Assembly: GCF_006384975.1 (NCBI RefSeq)
Contig: NZ_CP021645.1
Span: 5,174,001 to 5,238,000, forward strand
Length of the DNA: 64,000 nt
Reading direction: 5' to 3'
From: Pseudomonas oryzihabitans
GTDB lineage: Bacteria; Pseudomonadota; Gammaproteobacteria; Pseudomonadales; Pseudomonadaceae
In this document: positions 54,764-63,999 of the stretch, in pieces
Layout: the number at the start of each line of letters is the position of its first letter
Position numbering within the stretch: position 1 is the stretch's first letter
The notes under the pieces: model-generated
Seen by the model: the letters and a program-made list of their open reading frames with translations, nothing else
The model's database searches: none
Told to the model about the DNA's origin: nothing
Made by a program: the position numbers and the translations under genes

Positions 54764-54795
54764 AAACTTGAGTTCTACACAAGAAACCTGAGTTT
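54764..54795 (+). promoter_or_regulatory. Two 12-bp direct repeats 20 bp apart upstream of the MetE N-domain gene
   Basis: AAACTTGAGTTC (54764-54775) and AAACCTGAGTTT (54784-54795) differ at two positions and start exactly 20 bp apart, close to two helical turns. They lie about 56-87 bp upstream of the start codon, where tandem regulator sites are expected. Confidence 0.5.
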
Positions 54796-54850
54796 GTCTC
54801 ATGCAGTCCTGGGTAGGACAATCTCTACTCTGTTCAGGTGGAGGTGTGCA

Positions 54851-55906
54851 ATGGTCAAGATTCATTCCCAGGGTTCTTCGTGTAGCGAGCGACACCAGGA
54901 TTCGGCCTTGGCGAACAGTCTTGAGTCTGGCGCCATCGCCGCGTTCAGCGCCGGGCAGCAAAGACGTCAGGAACACTGGCGTACTCAGCAGGCGGCAGGT
55001 ATCGAGCTGCTGGCCGTGGGCGACTTCACCTGGGGCGACCGGGTCCTGGCGCACTCCTTCCTGGTAGGCCTGACCTCTGGCCAATCCTCCGTCGCCACCC
55101 GACAGGGTCAAGGCGCCCGGGCACGCTGGTTCGCTAGCGAACAGTCCTACCAGGTCCCTGAATTCGCTCGCGATCAAGCGTTCGCCATCGGTTGGGAGCA
55201 GCTGTTCGACGAGGTAACCAAGGCCCGGGCACTCGGCCTGGCCGTCAAACCCATCATCCTGGGGCCGCTGAGTTACCTCTGGCTCGGTCGCGCCCGCGAC
55301 ACCGACGCGGATCGACTCGATCTCCTGGAGCGCCTGCTGCCGGTCTATGGCGAGATTTTCGCCCGGTTGGCCGCTCAAGGCGTGGAGTGGATTCAGATCG
55401 ATGAACCCATCCTCACTCTCGAACTGCCCCTGGCGTGGCGCAATGCCTTCGAGCGGGCCTACAACCTGCTGCAGCGCGAGCCGCTCAAGAAGCTCCTGGC
55501 CGTGAGCCACGGCGAATTGCTGGACAATCTGGGGCTGGCCACTGGCTTGCCGGTGGAGGGGCTGCACGTCGACGTGCCGCGCACGGCCCAAGCGCAACAG
55601 GCGCTGCTCGACCGCCTGCCTGCCTACAAGACACTCTCGCTTGGCCAGGTCGAGCGAGAGCCGGGGCAGCAAGAGCCTCGCCTGACCTTCATTCGCCAGG
55701 CGAGCGAGCGACTCAAGGAGCGCCTCTGGTTGGCGCCCGCCCGTACACACTCAGCCGCCGCGGACGCCGAGTTCGCGCTATGGGTACGGGCCGCCCGCGA
55801 AGCCGCAGCAGCCAAGCCAGTCCCAGCCGCGGGCAAACCTTGGTCGGCGATAGAGGCGGCCTTGGCGAAACTGGGGGCTGCCCAGGCGGGGCTGGTGTCG
55901 CGCTGA
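54851..55906 (+). CDS. MetE N-terminal domain protein, lacking the catalytic C-terminal domain
   Basis: The 351-aa product matches the N-terminal half of cobalamin-independent methionine synthase: LLAVGDFTWGDRVLAHS near residue 51, ARWFASEQSYQVPEFARDQAF, then KPIILGPLSYLWLG and EWIQIDEPILTLELP. Full MetE is about 750-790 aa, and its zinc ligands and substrate sites lie mainly in the missing C-terminal half. No remnant of that half follows; the convergent LysE gene begins 11 bp later. The start has GGAGG upstream. It may be a real stand-alone domain protein or a decayed gene. Confidence 0.85.
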   Translation: MVKIHSQGSSCSERHQDSALANSLESGAIAAFSAGQQRRQEHWRTQQAAGIELLAVGDFTWGDRVLAHSFLVGLTSGQSSVATRQGQGARARWFASEQSYQVPEFARDQAFAIGWEQLFDEVTKARALGLAVKPIILGPLSYLWLGRARDTDADRLDLLERLLPVYGEIFARLAAQGVEWIQIDEPILTLELPLAWRNAFERAYNLLQREPLKKLLAVSHGELLDNLGLATGLPVEGLHVDVPRTAQAQQALLDRLPAYKTLSLGQVEREPGQQEPRLTFIRQASERLKERLWLAPARTHSAAADAEFALWVRAAREAAAAKPVPAAGKPWSAIEAALAKLGAAQAGLVSR

Positions 55907-55917
55907 TCGGCGCCGCA

Positions 55918-56547
55918 CTAGCGGTGGGCGGTCAGCAGCAACCCGCCGGCACCGGCGAAGAAGGCGCCCGTGGCCTTATTGAGCCGGCGCACGCCGCGTG
56001 GCCCGCGGATGAAGCGCCGAATCTGCCGGCCGAAGAGGCCATAGATGAAAGCAGCGACCATTTCCGCGAACAGGTGCGTGCCGCCCAGGTAGGCGAATTG
56101 CTGCGCCGTGGGCCGATTGGGATCGATGAACTGCGGAAAGATCGCGGCGAACAGCAGGATCGCCTTGGGATTGCTGATGCCGATCAGGAACTCCTGCAGC
56201 ATCAAGCGGTGTAGCGCGCGCGGCTGCACCGTGCTCGTCTCGGCCAGGTCCAGCCCTTCGAAGGCTCGGCTGCGCCAACTTTTCACGCCCAGATAGAGCA
56301 GGTAGAGCGCGCCGATCCACTTGATGACGGTGAAGGCCAGCTCCGAAGCCAGCAGCATGGCGCCCAGGCCCACCGCCGAAATCACCAGGAAGACCGTGAA
56401 GGCCACGTTGCGACCCAAGGCGGCCAGCCCCGCCGTGACCGCGCCATAGCGGATGCCATTGCTCAGCGAGCAGAAGTTGTTGGGTCCCGGTGTCAGGGCG
56501 ATGAGCAGGGCGACTGGAAAGAACAGCAGGGCATCGATGAGATTCAT
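55918..56547 (-). CDS. LysE/RhtB-family amino-acid exporter
   Basis: The 209-aa protein starts MNLIDALLFFPVALLIALTPGPNNF, with the LTPGPN motif that marks the LysE superfamily. About six membrane helices follow. Conserved stretches include FLIGISNPKAILLFAAIFPQF in the middle and the Gly-rich C-terminal helix. Such proteins export amino acids or homoserine lactones; substrate is unknown. It is 45 bp downstream of ppsR on the same strand, so both may be on one transcript. It converges with the MetE-fragment gene. Confidence 0.9.
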   Translation of the reverse strand: MNLIDALLFFPVALLIALTPGPNNFCSLSNGIRYGAVTAGLAALGRNVAFTVFLVISAVGLGAMLLASELAFTVIKWIGALYLLYLGVKSWRSRAFEGLDLAETSTVQPRALHRLMLQEFLIGISNPKAILLFAAIFPQFIDPNRPTAQQFAYLGGTHLFAEMVAAFIYGLFGRQIRRFIRGPRGVRRLNKATGAFFAGAGGLLLTAHR

Positions 56548-56592
56548 GGCGATCGCCTGGGGCGCGGCCAGGCCGCGCGGGAGAAGGAGGGG

Positions 56593-57411
56593 CTATTTGA
56601 ACCGTCTTTCCACGCCTTTCTCCACCAGAATCTTCGCCGAGATCTCTTCCACGGAAAAATGCGTGGTGTTGATGAAGGAAATATTCTCGCGGCGGAACAG
56701 ACTCTCCACCTCGCGCAACTCGAATTCGCACTGGGCGAAGCTGGCATAGCGGCTGTTCGGTCGGCGTTCATGGCGGATCGCCGCCAGGCGCTCCGAGTCG
56801 ATGGTCAAGCCGAACAGCTTGTCGCGGTAGGTCTTGAGCGAGGCGGGGAGCTGCAGGCGCTCCATGTCCTCTTCGGTCAGCGGATAGTTGGCGGCGCGGA
56901 TGCCATATTGCAGGGCCATGTAGAGGCAGGTCGGCGTCTTGCCGCACCGCGAGACCCCCACCAGGATGAGATCGGCCTGGGCATAGTGGGTCGTGCGGGC
57001 ACCGTCGTCGTTTTCGAGTGCGAAATTGACGGCCTCGATGCGCTCCATGTAGTGGCTGTTGTGCATGATCGAATGTGACTTCCCTACCGAATACGAAGAT
57101 TCGGCGGAAAGTTCCCGTTCGAGCGGGGATAAAAAGGTGGAGAAGATGTCGATCATGAACCCGTTCGACTGGTCCAGAATGGCCCGGATGTCACGGTTGA
57201 CGATGGTGTCGAAGATGATCGGCCGGGCGCCGTCCTGAACGGCGGCGGCATTGATCTGCTGTACCATGGCCCTGGCCTTGTCCAGCGTATCCACGTAGGG
57301 GCGGGTGACCTTCCTGAAGGTGATGTCCCCGAACTGGGCCAGGAGGCTTTGACCGAGGGTTTCGGCCGTGATGCCGGTACCGTCGGAGATGAAAAAGGCG
57401 GTTCGTTGCAT
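56593..57411 (-). CDS. ppsR: Phosphoenolpyruvate synthase regulatory protein (PSRP, DUF299)
   Basis: PpsR is a bifunctional kinase and phosphorylase that inactivates PEP synthase using ADP and reactivates it with phosphate. The 272-aa product starts [20 protein letters not shown], the family N-terminus, and has the P-loop-like [13 protein letters not shown] near residue 152-164. It is divergent from ppsA, its target, with 127 bp between the starts. The open frame upstream of 57411 runs into the ppsA promoter region and lacks similarity. Confidence 0.95.
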   Translation of the reverse strand: MQRTAFFISDGTGITAETLGQSLLAQFGDITFRKVTRPYVDTLDKARAMVQQINAAAVQDGARPIIFDTIVNRDIRAILDQSNGFMIDIFSTFLSPLERELSAESSYSVGKSHSIMHNSHYMERIEAVNFALENDDGARTTHYAQADLILVGVSRCGKTPTCLYMALQYGIRAANYPLTEEDMERLQLPASLKTYRDKLFGLTIDSERLAAIRHERRPNSRYASFAQCEFELREVESLFRRENISFINTTHFSVEEISAKILVEKGVERRFK

Positions 57412-57538
57412 GGCATGGACGTCCTGGTGGCGTACGGAGCAGGGATCGCTGCACTGTAACCCACCGCCGTCCACTGTCCATGGGGCGAGCGCCCAGGCGT
57501 ACTGCTTTCCCACAAAGACACAAGATGGAGAGAAGACC

Positions 57539-59908
57539 TTGGACGAGTATGTAATTTCACTGGAGCAGCTCGGCGTACATGACGTCGAGCGCGTGGGCGG
57601 CAAGAACGCATCCCTCGGCGAGATGATCGCCAATCTGGCCGGTGCGGGCGTCTCCGTACCGGGCGGGTTCGCCACCACGGCCCAGGCCTACCGCGATTTC
57701 CTCGAGCAGAGCGGGCTGAACGATCGCATTCATGCCGCCCTCGATGCGTTGGACGTCGACGACGTCAACGCCCTGGCCAAGACCGGCGCCCAGATTCGCC
57801 AATGGGTCATGGACGCGCCTTTCCCGGAGCGCCTGGACAGCGAAATCCGCAAGGCCTTCGCCCAGCTCTCGGCGGGCAACGCCAATCTGGCCGTTGCCGT
57901 ACGCTCCTCGGCCACCGCCGAAGACCTGCCGGATGCCTCCTTCGCCGGCCAGCAGGAAACCTTCCTCAACATCCGTGGCGTCGACAACGTCATCCGCGCC
58001 GCCAAGGAAGTCTTCGCCTCCCTCTTCAATGACCGCGCCATCGCCTACCGTGTGCACCAGGGCTTCGATCACAAGCTGGTCGCCCTGTCCGCCGGCGTGC
58101 AGCGCATGGTCCGCTCCGAGACCGGCGCCGCCGGCGTGCTCTTCACCCTGGATACCGAGTCGGGTTTCCGCGATGCGGTCTTCGTCACCGCCGCCTATGG
58201 CCTGGGCGAGACCGTGGTGCAGGGCGCCGTCAACCCGGATGAGTTCTACGTTCACAAACCCACCCTGGAAGCCGGCCGCCCGGCCATCCTCAGGCGCAAC
58301 CTGGGCAGCAAGGCCATTAAGATGGTCTACGGCGAAGAAGCCAAGGCCGGTCGCTCCGTCCGTACCGTCGACGTCGAGCCCGCCGACCGCGCTCGCTTCT
58401 CGATTTCCGACGCCGAGGTCACCGAGCTGGCCAAGCAGGCATTGATCATCGAGCGCCACTACGGTCGTCCGATGGACATCGAATGGGCCAAGGACGGTGA
58501 TGACGGCAAGCTCTACATCGTCCAGGCCCGCCCCGAGACGGTGAAGAGCCGCGCCAGCGCCACCGTCATGGAGCGCTACCTGCTCAAGGAAAAAGGCCAG
58601 GTGCTGGTCGAAGGCCGCGCCATCGGTCAGCGCATCGGCGCCGGCAAGGTCAAGATCATCCGCGACGTCAGTGAGATGGATCGCGTCCAGCCCGGCGACG
58701 TCCTGGTGTCCGACATGACCGACCCCGATTGGGAACCGGTGATGAAGCGCGCCAGCGCCATCGTCACCAACCGCGGCGGTCGTACCTGCCACGCCGCCAT
58801 CATCGCCCGCGAGCTGGGCATCCCGGCGGTCGTCGGTTGCGGTAATGCCACCAGCCTGCTCAAGGATGGCCAGACCGTCACCGTCTCTTGCGCCGAAGGC
58901 GATACCGGCCTGATCTACGAAGGCGAACTGGGCTTCGATATTCGCCAGAGCTCGGTGGATGCCATGCCCGAACTGCCGTTCAAGATCATGATGAACGTCG
59001 GCAACCCCGACCGCGCCTTCGACTTCGCCCAATTGCCCAATGCCGGCGTGGGCCTGGCGCGGCTCGAATTCATCATCAACCGCATGATCGGCGTGCACCC
59101 CAAGGCCCTGCTCAACTACCACAGCCTGCCGCTGGACGTAAAAGAGAGCGTCGACAAGCGTATCGCCGGCTATCCCGATCCGGTCGGCTTCTATGTCGAG
59201 AAGCTGGTGGAGGGCGTGTCCACCCTGGCTGCCGCCTTCTGGCCGAAGAAGGTCATCGTGCGGCTGTCGGACTTCAAGTCCAACGAATACGCCAACCTCA
59301 TCGGCGGCAAGCTCTACGAGCCCGAGGAAGAGAACCCCATGCTGGGCTTCCGCGGCGCTTCGCGCTACATCAGCGAAAACTTCCGCGACTGCTTCGAGCT
59401 GGAATGCCGCGCCATGAAGAAGGTGCGCGAAGAGATGGGTCTGACCAACGTCGAACTCATGGTGCCCTTCGTGCGGACCCTGGACGAGGCGGCGCGCGTG
59501 GTCGAGTTGCTAGGCGAGAATGGCCTCAAGCGTGGTGAGAACGACCTGCGTGTCATCATGATGTGCGAGCTGCCTTCCAACGCGCTGCTGGCGGACGAAT
59601 TCCTCGAACACTTCGACGGCTTCTCCATCGGCTCCAACGACCTGACCCAGCTCACCCTGGGCCTGGACCGCGATTCCGGCATCATCGCCCACCTGTTCGA
59701 CGAGCGGAATCCGGCGGTCAAGAAGCTGCTGGCCAATGCCATCGCCGCCTGTAACCGGGCCGGCAAGTACATCGGCATCTGCGGTCAGGGTCCCTCGGAC
59801 CATCCCGATCTGGCCAAGTGGCTGATGGAGCAGGGTATCGAGAGCGTTTCCCTCAACCCCGACTCCGTCCTCGACACCTGGTTCTTCCTGGCCGAAGGCA
59901 ACGCCTGA
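57539..59908 (+). CDS. ppsA: Phosphoenolpyruvate synthase
   Basis: PpsA converts pyruvate and ATP to PEP, AMP and phosphate for gluconeogenesis. The 789-aa enzyme has an N-terminal ATP-grasp domain (about 20-345), the swivelling phospho-His domain ([23 protein letters not shown], His near 420) and the PEP-utilising barrel (about 475-785; [12 protein letters not shown] with active-site Cys). The start is TTG at 57539, where homology begins ([25 protein letters not shown]), 8 nt after GGAGAG. The regulator gene ppsR is divergent. Confidence 0.96.
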   Translation: MDEYVISLEQLGVHDVERVGGKNASLGEMIANLAGAGVSVPGGFATTAQAYRDFLEQSGLNDRIHAALDALDVDDVNALAKTGAQIRQWVMDAPFPERLDSEIRKAFAQLSAGNANLAVAVRSSATAEDLPDASFAGQQETFLNIRGVDNVIRAAKEVFASLFNDRAIAYRVHQGFDHKLVALSAGVQRMVRSETGAAGVLFTLDTESGFRDAVFVTAAYGLGETVVQGAVNPDEFYVHKPTLEAGRPAILRRNLGSKAIKMVYGEEAKAGRSVRTVDVEPADRARFSISDAEVTELAKQALIIERHYGRPMDIEWAKDGDDGKLYIVQARPETVKSRASATVMERYLLKEKGQVLVEGRAIGQRIGAGKVKIIRDVSEMDRVQPGDVLVSDMTDPDWEPVMKRASAIVTNRGGRTCHAAIIARELGIPAVVGCGNATSLLKDGQTVTVSCAEGDTGLIYEGELGFDIRQSSVDAMPELPFKIMMNVGNPDRAFDFAQLPNAGVGLARLEFIINRMIGVHPKALLNYHSLPLDVKESVDKRIAGYPDPVGFYVEKLVEGVSTLAAAFWPKKVIVRLSDFKSNEYANLIGGKLYEPEEENPMLGFRGASRYISENFRDCFELECRAMKKVREEMGLTNVELMVPFVRTLDEAARVVELLGENGLKRGENDLRVIMMCELPSNALLADEFLEHFDGFSIGSNDLTQLTLGLDRDSGIIAHLFDERNPAVKKLLANAIAACNRAGKYIGICGQGPSDHPDLAKWLMEQGIESVSLNPDSVLDTWFFLAEGNA

Positions 59909-59914
59909 TCCAGC

Positions 59915-59948
59915 GGCTCGCCCCGTCGCCCAGGTGGCGGGGTGAGCC
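59915..59948 (+). terminator. Hairpin after ppsA
   Basis: An imperfect long stem, GGCTCGCCCCG...GCC with GGCGGGGTGAGCC, begins 6 bp after the ppsA stop. There is no U-run, so it is a weak terminator or a 3'-end stabiliser. Confidence 0.55.
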
Positions 59949-60061
59949 TAGCCCGGAAGCAAGCCTACTCCCACGATCGCCTCTCCCGTTCCAATCCCAG
60001 GGTGTACAGCCTTCGCCGGATCGCTATACCGTATCGTCGTGATCCTCGCACGAGACGATAG

Positions 60062-61063
60062 ATGCAGCAGTACGACAGCGATGTGGAGCAGGGCCTCATC
60101 TATGGCTATCTACTCGATGGCCGCGGCGGCGGACGACGACTGAGCCGTCGAGAGCTGGAAGACGTCGAGCCGTCGCCCAACGAGGTGCTGTGGCTCCATT
60201 GGGATCGCAGCGTTCCGGAAGCCCAGGCCTGGCTGCGCCAGTCCAGTGGCCTGAGCGAGTTCGCCTGCGACCTGTTGCTCGAAGAGGCGACGCGTCCGCG
60301 CCTGGTCACTCAGCCCGACGACAGCCTGTTGCTGTTCCTGCGCGGGGTGAATCTCAACCCCGGTGCCGTTCCTGAAGACATGGTCTCGCTCCGCGTATTC
60401 GTCGAAAAGCGGCGGGTCATCTCCCTGCGCATGAGACCCATGAAAGCCGCCGCCGAGGTCCAGGAAGATATCGAGGCGGGTATCGGCGCCCAGAGTGCCG
60501 AAGATCTGGTTCTCTACCTGGCGAGCTACATGACCAGCCGGGTGGACGACCTGGTTCGCGACCTTTCCGAGCATCTCGACAGCCTCGAAGAGCAGAGCGA
60601 TCAGGACGACAAGACGCTACCCGATCACGGTCGGGTGCTCGCCCTCAGGCGTCGTGCCACGGGCTTGCGGCGCTACCTCGCTCCCCAGCGCGACATCTAT
60701 GCGGATCTATCACGCGGCAAACCCGCCTGGTTCGTCGCCACGGCAAGCCAGGGTTATTGGAGCGAATTGCACAACAGCCTGGTCCGTAACCTGGAAGAGC
60801 TGGAGCTGATGCGTGAGCGCGTCGCCTTGCTGCAGGAGGCTGAGCAACGGGCGACCACCGAGCGCACCAACCGCACCCTCTATCTGCTCGCCATCATCAC
60901 CGGGTTCTTCCTGCCCATCAGCTTCATCACCGGTCTGCTCGGAATGAACATGGGCGGGCTGCCGGGTTCTTCCTCGCCCTTCGGCTTCCTGGCGGCTTGC
61001 CTGTTGATCGGCGCTGTGGCGGTATTCCAGGTCTGGCTGTTCCGTCGGCTGCGCTGGCTGTGA
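60062..61063 (+). CDS. cmaX: CorA-family magnesium/zinc transporter CmaX
   Basis: The 333-aa inner-membrane protein has a large soluble N-terminus (1-270) with coiled-coil helices and two C-terminal membrane helices. Between them lies GLLGMNMGG, the GMN selectivity-filter motif of CorA/ZntB channels. Position at the head of the cmaX-crfX-cmpX-sigX-oprF block identifies it by synteny as CmaX. Whether it moves Mg or Zn and in which direction is not visible; automated naming may call it ZntB. Confidence 0.92.
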   Translation: MQQYDSDVEQGLIYGYLLDGRGGGRRLSRRELEDVEPSPNEVLWLHWDRSVPEAQAWLRQSSGLSEFACDLLLEEATRPRLVTQPDDSLLLFLRGVNLNPGAVPEDMVSLRVFVEKRRVISLRMRPMKAAAEVQEDIEAGIGAQSAEDLVLYLASYMTSRVDDLVRDLSEHLDSLEEQSDQDDKTLPDHGRVLALRRRATGLRRYLAPQRDIYADLSRGKPAWFVATASQGYWSELHNSLVRNLEELELMRERVALLQEAEQRATTERTNRTLYLLAIITGFFLPISFITGLLGMNMGGLPGSSSPFGFLAACLLIGAVAVFQVWLFRRLRWL

Positions 61064-61111
61064 CCCGTCTCCACCTCGTTGCGTCAAGAGACAATGACCA
61101 GCGAGGTGCTC

Positions 61112-61372
61112 ATGCACGATCCCTTCGAAGCGTCCCTCAAGGCGCTGCTCAATACCCCGGCTCGGCCGCAAGACGAGGAGGGCGATGACCAGGCCCGCTT
61201 GCATCGGGTACTCAAGACGGCCAACCGCCAGGTCGGTGCCGGCGCGCTCTTCGATCTGATCGGACGGCACTGGGTATCCGCGCTGCTGGTGGCGCTGGGC
61301 AATGGGGCGCCTCATCTGAAGCCGCGGTCACGCCGCTCCGGGCGTACCGGTCCTTCTTCGCGGAGATCTTGA
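61112..61372 (+). CDS. crfX: CrfX family protein
   Basis: The 86-aa protein starts MHDPFEASLKALLNTPARPQDEE behind GAGG; the upstream ATG at 61094 has a weaker site. An acidic N-terminus is followed by VLKTANRQVGAGALFDLIGRHWVSALLVALGNGA and an Arg/Ser-rich tail. It is assigned as CrfX by its position between cmaX and cmpX and by its start. It depends on SigX in P. aeruginosa, by published knowledge; molecular function is unknown. Confidence 0.85.
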   Translation: MHDPFEASLKALLNTPARPQDEEGDDQARLHRVLKTANRQVGAGALFDLIGRHWVSALLVALGNGAPHLKPRSRRSGRTGPSSRRS

Positions 61373-61377
61373 ACTAG

Positions 61378-62202
61378 ATGGAATTCGATATCTGGACCCA
61401 GAGCCTGCTATCCGCCATGACCACCCTGTGGAGCAAGGTAGCCGGCTTCATTCCCAACGTCTTCGGTGCCCTGGTGGTGATCCTGGCTGGCTTCGCGGTC
61501 GCCAAGATCCTCGATACGGTGCTGTCCAAGGTGCTGGCCAAGCTCGGCCTGGACCGGGTGCTCGCAGGCGCGGGAGTCACCAAGCAACTGGCCAAGATCG
61601 GTATCCGCATGCCGGTCACCACCCTGATCGGCCGGATCGTCTACTGGTTCGTCCTGCTGGTGTTCCTGGTCTCGGCGGCCGAGTCCCTGGGCCTGCAGCG
61701 GGTGTCGTCCACGCTGGACGTCATGGCCCTGTACGTGCCGAAGATCTTCGGCGCTGCGCTGGTCCTCATCGTCGGCGTGCTGCTGGCGCAACTGGTCAGC
61801 GGGCTGGTCCATGGCGCAGCCGAGAGCGTCGGCCTGGACTACGCAGCCGGCCTTGGACGTCTGGCCCAAGGCCTGGTCATCATCATCTCGATTTCGGTCG
61901 CCGTCGGTCAGCTGGAGATCAAGACCGAACTGCTCAATATGGTCATCGCCATCGTCCTCACCGCCTTCGCCCTGGCTGCGGCGCTGGCGCTGGGGCTTGG
62001 TAGCCGTGGGCTGGTTGCGCAAATTCTGGCCGGCATCTACGTACGTGAGCTCTATGAAGTGGGTCAGTGGGTGACCTTGGCCGAGGTCGAGGGCGAAATC
62101 GAGGAGATCGGTACTGCTAAGACCCTCATCCTGACCGAGGAGGGTGATATCGTATCGGTACCGAATCGTCTATTGCTGGAGGCGCAGGTTCGCAGTCGCT
62201 GA
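61378..62202 (+). CDS. cmpX: Small mechanosensitive-channel-like membrane protein CmpX
   Basis: The 274-aa protein is rich in membrane helices (about residues 15-40, 75-100, 115-145, 160-180, 185-215) and Gly/Ala packing, with GLVAQILAGIYVRELYEVGQWVTL near 205-228, like the MscS-family channel edge. A short cytoplasmic domain (GEIEEIGTAKTLI) follows. Its position 5 bp after crfX and before sigX gives the identity CmpX, linked in P. aeruginosa to envelope homeostasis and c-di-GMP. Confidence 0.92.
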   Translation: MEFDIWTQSLLSAMTTLWSKVAGFIPNVFGALVVILAGFAVAKILDTVLSKVLAKLGLDRVLAGAGVTKQLAKIGIRMPVTTLIGRIVYWFVLLVFLVSAAESLGLQRVSSTLDVMALYVPKIFGAALVLIVGVLLAQLVSGLVHGAAESVGLDYAAGLGRLAQGLVIIISISVAVGQLEIKTELLNMVIAIVLTAFALAAALALGLGSRGLVAQILAGIYVRELYEVGQWVTLAEVEGEIEEIGTAKTLILTEEGDIVSVPNRLLLEAQVRSR

Positions 62203-62258
62203 CAGGGGGCGCGGAGATGGCTATCATGCCCGCCAATTTTTGGTAGCCATCTTCCGAC

Positions 62259-62843
62259 TTGAATAAGCCCGCCCCCCATGCCTACGACCCGACTGCGCTC
62301 AGCGATGAAGAGCTGGTGCAGCGTGCGCATGGCGAACTCTTCCATGTGACGCGGGCCTACGAGGAACTGATGCGCCGTTACCAGCGCACCCTGTTCAACG
62401 TCTGTGCGCGTTACCTGGGGAACGACCGGGATGCGGACGATGTCTGCCAGGAGATCATGCTGAAGGTGCTTTACGGTTTGAAGAATTTCGAAGGCAAATC
62501 GAAATTCAAGACCTGGTTGTACAGCATTACCTACAATGAGTGCATCACCCAGTACCGCAAGGAGCGCCGCAAGCGGCGCCTGGTGGAGGCATTAAGCCTG
62601 GATCCGATGGAAGAAGCCTCGGAAGAGCGGGCGCCGAAGCTGGAGGAGAAGGGAGGAATGGATCGCTGGTTGATCCATGTGGGGCAGATCGATCGGGAGA
62701 TCCTGGTACTGCGTTTCGTCGCGGAACTGGAGTTCCAGGAGATTGCCGACATCATGCACATGGGGCTCAGCGCCACCAAGATGCGCTACAAGCGGGCACT
62801 CGACAAACTGCGTGACAAGTTCGCAGCTGAAGTTGAGGGTTGA
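62259..62843 (+). CDS. sigX: ECF sigma factor SigX
   Basis: The 194-aa ECF sigma factor has region 2 (RYQRTLFNVCARYLGNDRD, KFKTWLYSITYNECITQYRKERRKRR) and region 4 (ILVLRFVAELEFQEIADIMHMG, ATKMRYKRALDKLR). It controls envelope, lipid and oprF expression in Pseudomonas. The start is TTG, judged from homology to the N-terminus MNKPAPHAYDP; there is no strong ribosome site. No anti-sigma gene follows, as is usual for SigX; cmpX/cfrX neighbours are thought to take part in control. Confidence 0.95.
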   Translation: MNKPAPHAYDPTALSDEELVQRAHGELFHVTRAYEELMRRYQRTLFNVCARYLGNDRDADDVCQEIMLKVLYGLKNFEGKSKFKTWLYSITYNECITQYRKERRKRRLVEALSLDPMEEASEERAPKLEEKGGMDRWLIHVGQIDREILVLRFVAELEFQEIADIMHMGLSATKMRYKRALDKLRDKFAAEVEG

Positions 62844-62868
62844 CGGAATGAGTCTGCCGTAAGTTTTT

Positions 62869-62894
62869 GAACTTCACGAAAACTTGTTGTCGAA
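62869..62894 (+). promoter_or_regulatory. Possible SigX-type promoter upstream of oprF
   Basis: GAACTT at 62869-62874 resembles an ECF -35 element, and GTCGAA at 62889-62894 a -10, 14 bp apart. The oprF gene is known to use a SigX promoter. Element assignment here is by eye and tentative. Confidence 0.4.
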
Positions 62895-62943
62895 GCCTCC
62901 GGAGATTGCCGGAATTAGTACCACTAAAATGGGGATACAAAGG

Positions 62944-63999
62944 ATGAAACTGAAGAGCACCTTGGGCGTCGTGATCGGCTCCCTGCTGGCAAGCGCCTCG
63001 CTGAGCGCCCTGGCACAAGGTCAAGGCGCCGTCGAGACCGAACTGTTCGGTAGCCGTCTGTTCACTGACAGCCAGCGCAACATGACCAACGCTGACCTGT
63101 ACGGTGGCTCCGTTGGCTACTTCCTGACCGATGACGTTGAGCTGGCGCTGTCCTACGGCGAGTACCACAACGCTCGTGGCGACCACGACCTGGGCCACAA
63201 GAACATCAAGGGTAGCCTGGCTGCGCTGGATGCCTACTACCACTTCGGTCAGCCCGGCGTTGGCCTGCGTCCGTACGTGTCCGGTGGCTTCGCTCACCAG
63301 TCCATCAGCAACCGCGACATCAACCAGGGTGGCCGTGACCGTTCCACCTACGCTAACGTTGGTGCCGGCCTGAAGTACTACTTCACCGAGAACCTGTATG
63401 CCCGTACCGGCGTACAAGCCAACTACAACATCGACTACGGCGATACCGAGTGGAGCGCTGCTGTTGGTGTGGGTCTGAACTTCGGTGGTTCCACCAAGAA
63501 AGCTGTTGCCCCGGCTCCGGCCCCGGCTCCCGTTGCCGACGTCTGCACCGACTCCGACAACGATGGCGTCTGCGACAACGTCGACAAGTGCCCGAACACC
63601 CCGGCCAACGTCACCGTTGACGCCAATGGCTGCCCGGCTGCCGCCGAAACCGTTCGCGTCGAGCTGGACGTGAAGTTCGATTTCGACAAGGCCGTTGTTA
63701 AGCCCAACAGCTATGCCGACATCAAGAACCTGGCTGATTTCATGCAGCAGTACCCGCAGACCTCGACCACTGTTGAAGGCTACACCGACTCCGTCGGCAC
63801 CGAAGCCTACAACCAGAAGCTGTCCGAGCGTCGTGCTAACGCCGTGCGTAACGTGCTGGTCAACCAGTACGGCGTGCAGGGCAGCCGCGTGAACGCCGTT
63901 GGTTACGGTGAGGCCCATCCGGTTGCTGACAACGCCACCGAAGCCGGTCGCGCTGTCAACCGTCGCGTAGAGGCCTCGGTCGAAGCTCAGGCCAAGTAA
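62944..63999 (+). CDS. oprF: Major outer-membrane porin OprF
   Basis: The 351-aa protein begins with a signal peptide, MKLKSTLGVVIGSLLASASLSALAQ. Residues 25-180 form an eight-strand barrel (ADLYGGSVGYFLTDDVELALSYGEY). A Pro/Ala linker follows at about 182-195 and a cysteine-rich, TSP3-like DSDNDGVCDNVDKCPNTP stretch with four Cys in total. The C-terminal OmpA domain (about 225-350; VEGYTDSVGTEAYNQKLSERRANAV) binds peptidoglycan. It is complete and ends at base 63999. AAGG abuts the ATG, and ATG 62929 is a less likely start. Confidence 0.98.
   Translation: MKLKSTLGVVIGSLLASASLSALAQGQGAVETELFGSRLFTDSQRNMTNADLYGGSVGYFLTDDVELALSYGEYHNARGDHDLGHKNIKGSLAALDAYYHFGQPGVGLRPYVSGGFAHQSISNRDINQGGRDRSTYANVGAGLKYYFTENLYARTGVQANYNIDYGDTEWSAAVGVGLNFGGSTKKAVAPAPAPAPVADVCTDSDNDGVCDNVDKCPNTPANVTVDANGCPAAAETVRVELDVKFDFDKAVVKPNSYADIKNLADFMQQYPQTSTTVEGYTDSVGTEAYNQKLSERRANAVRNVLVNQYGVQGSRVNAVGYGEAHPVADNATEAGRAVNRRVEASVEAQAK

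Noticed and set aside
57557..59122. A 521-codon minus-strand open frame antisense to ppsA
   Set aside because: Shadow of ppsA codons; repetitive Gly/Asp/Val composition and no homology.
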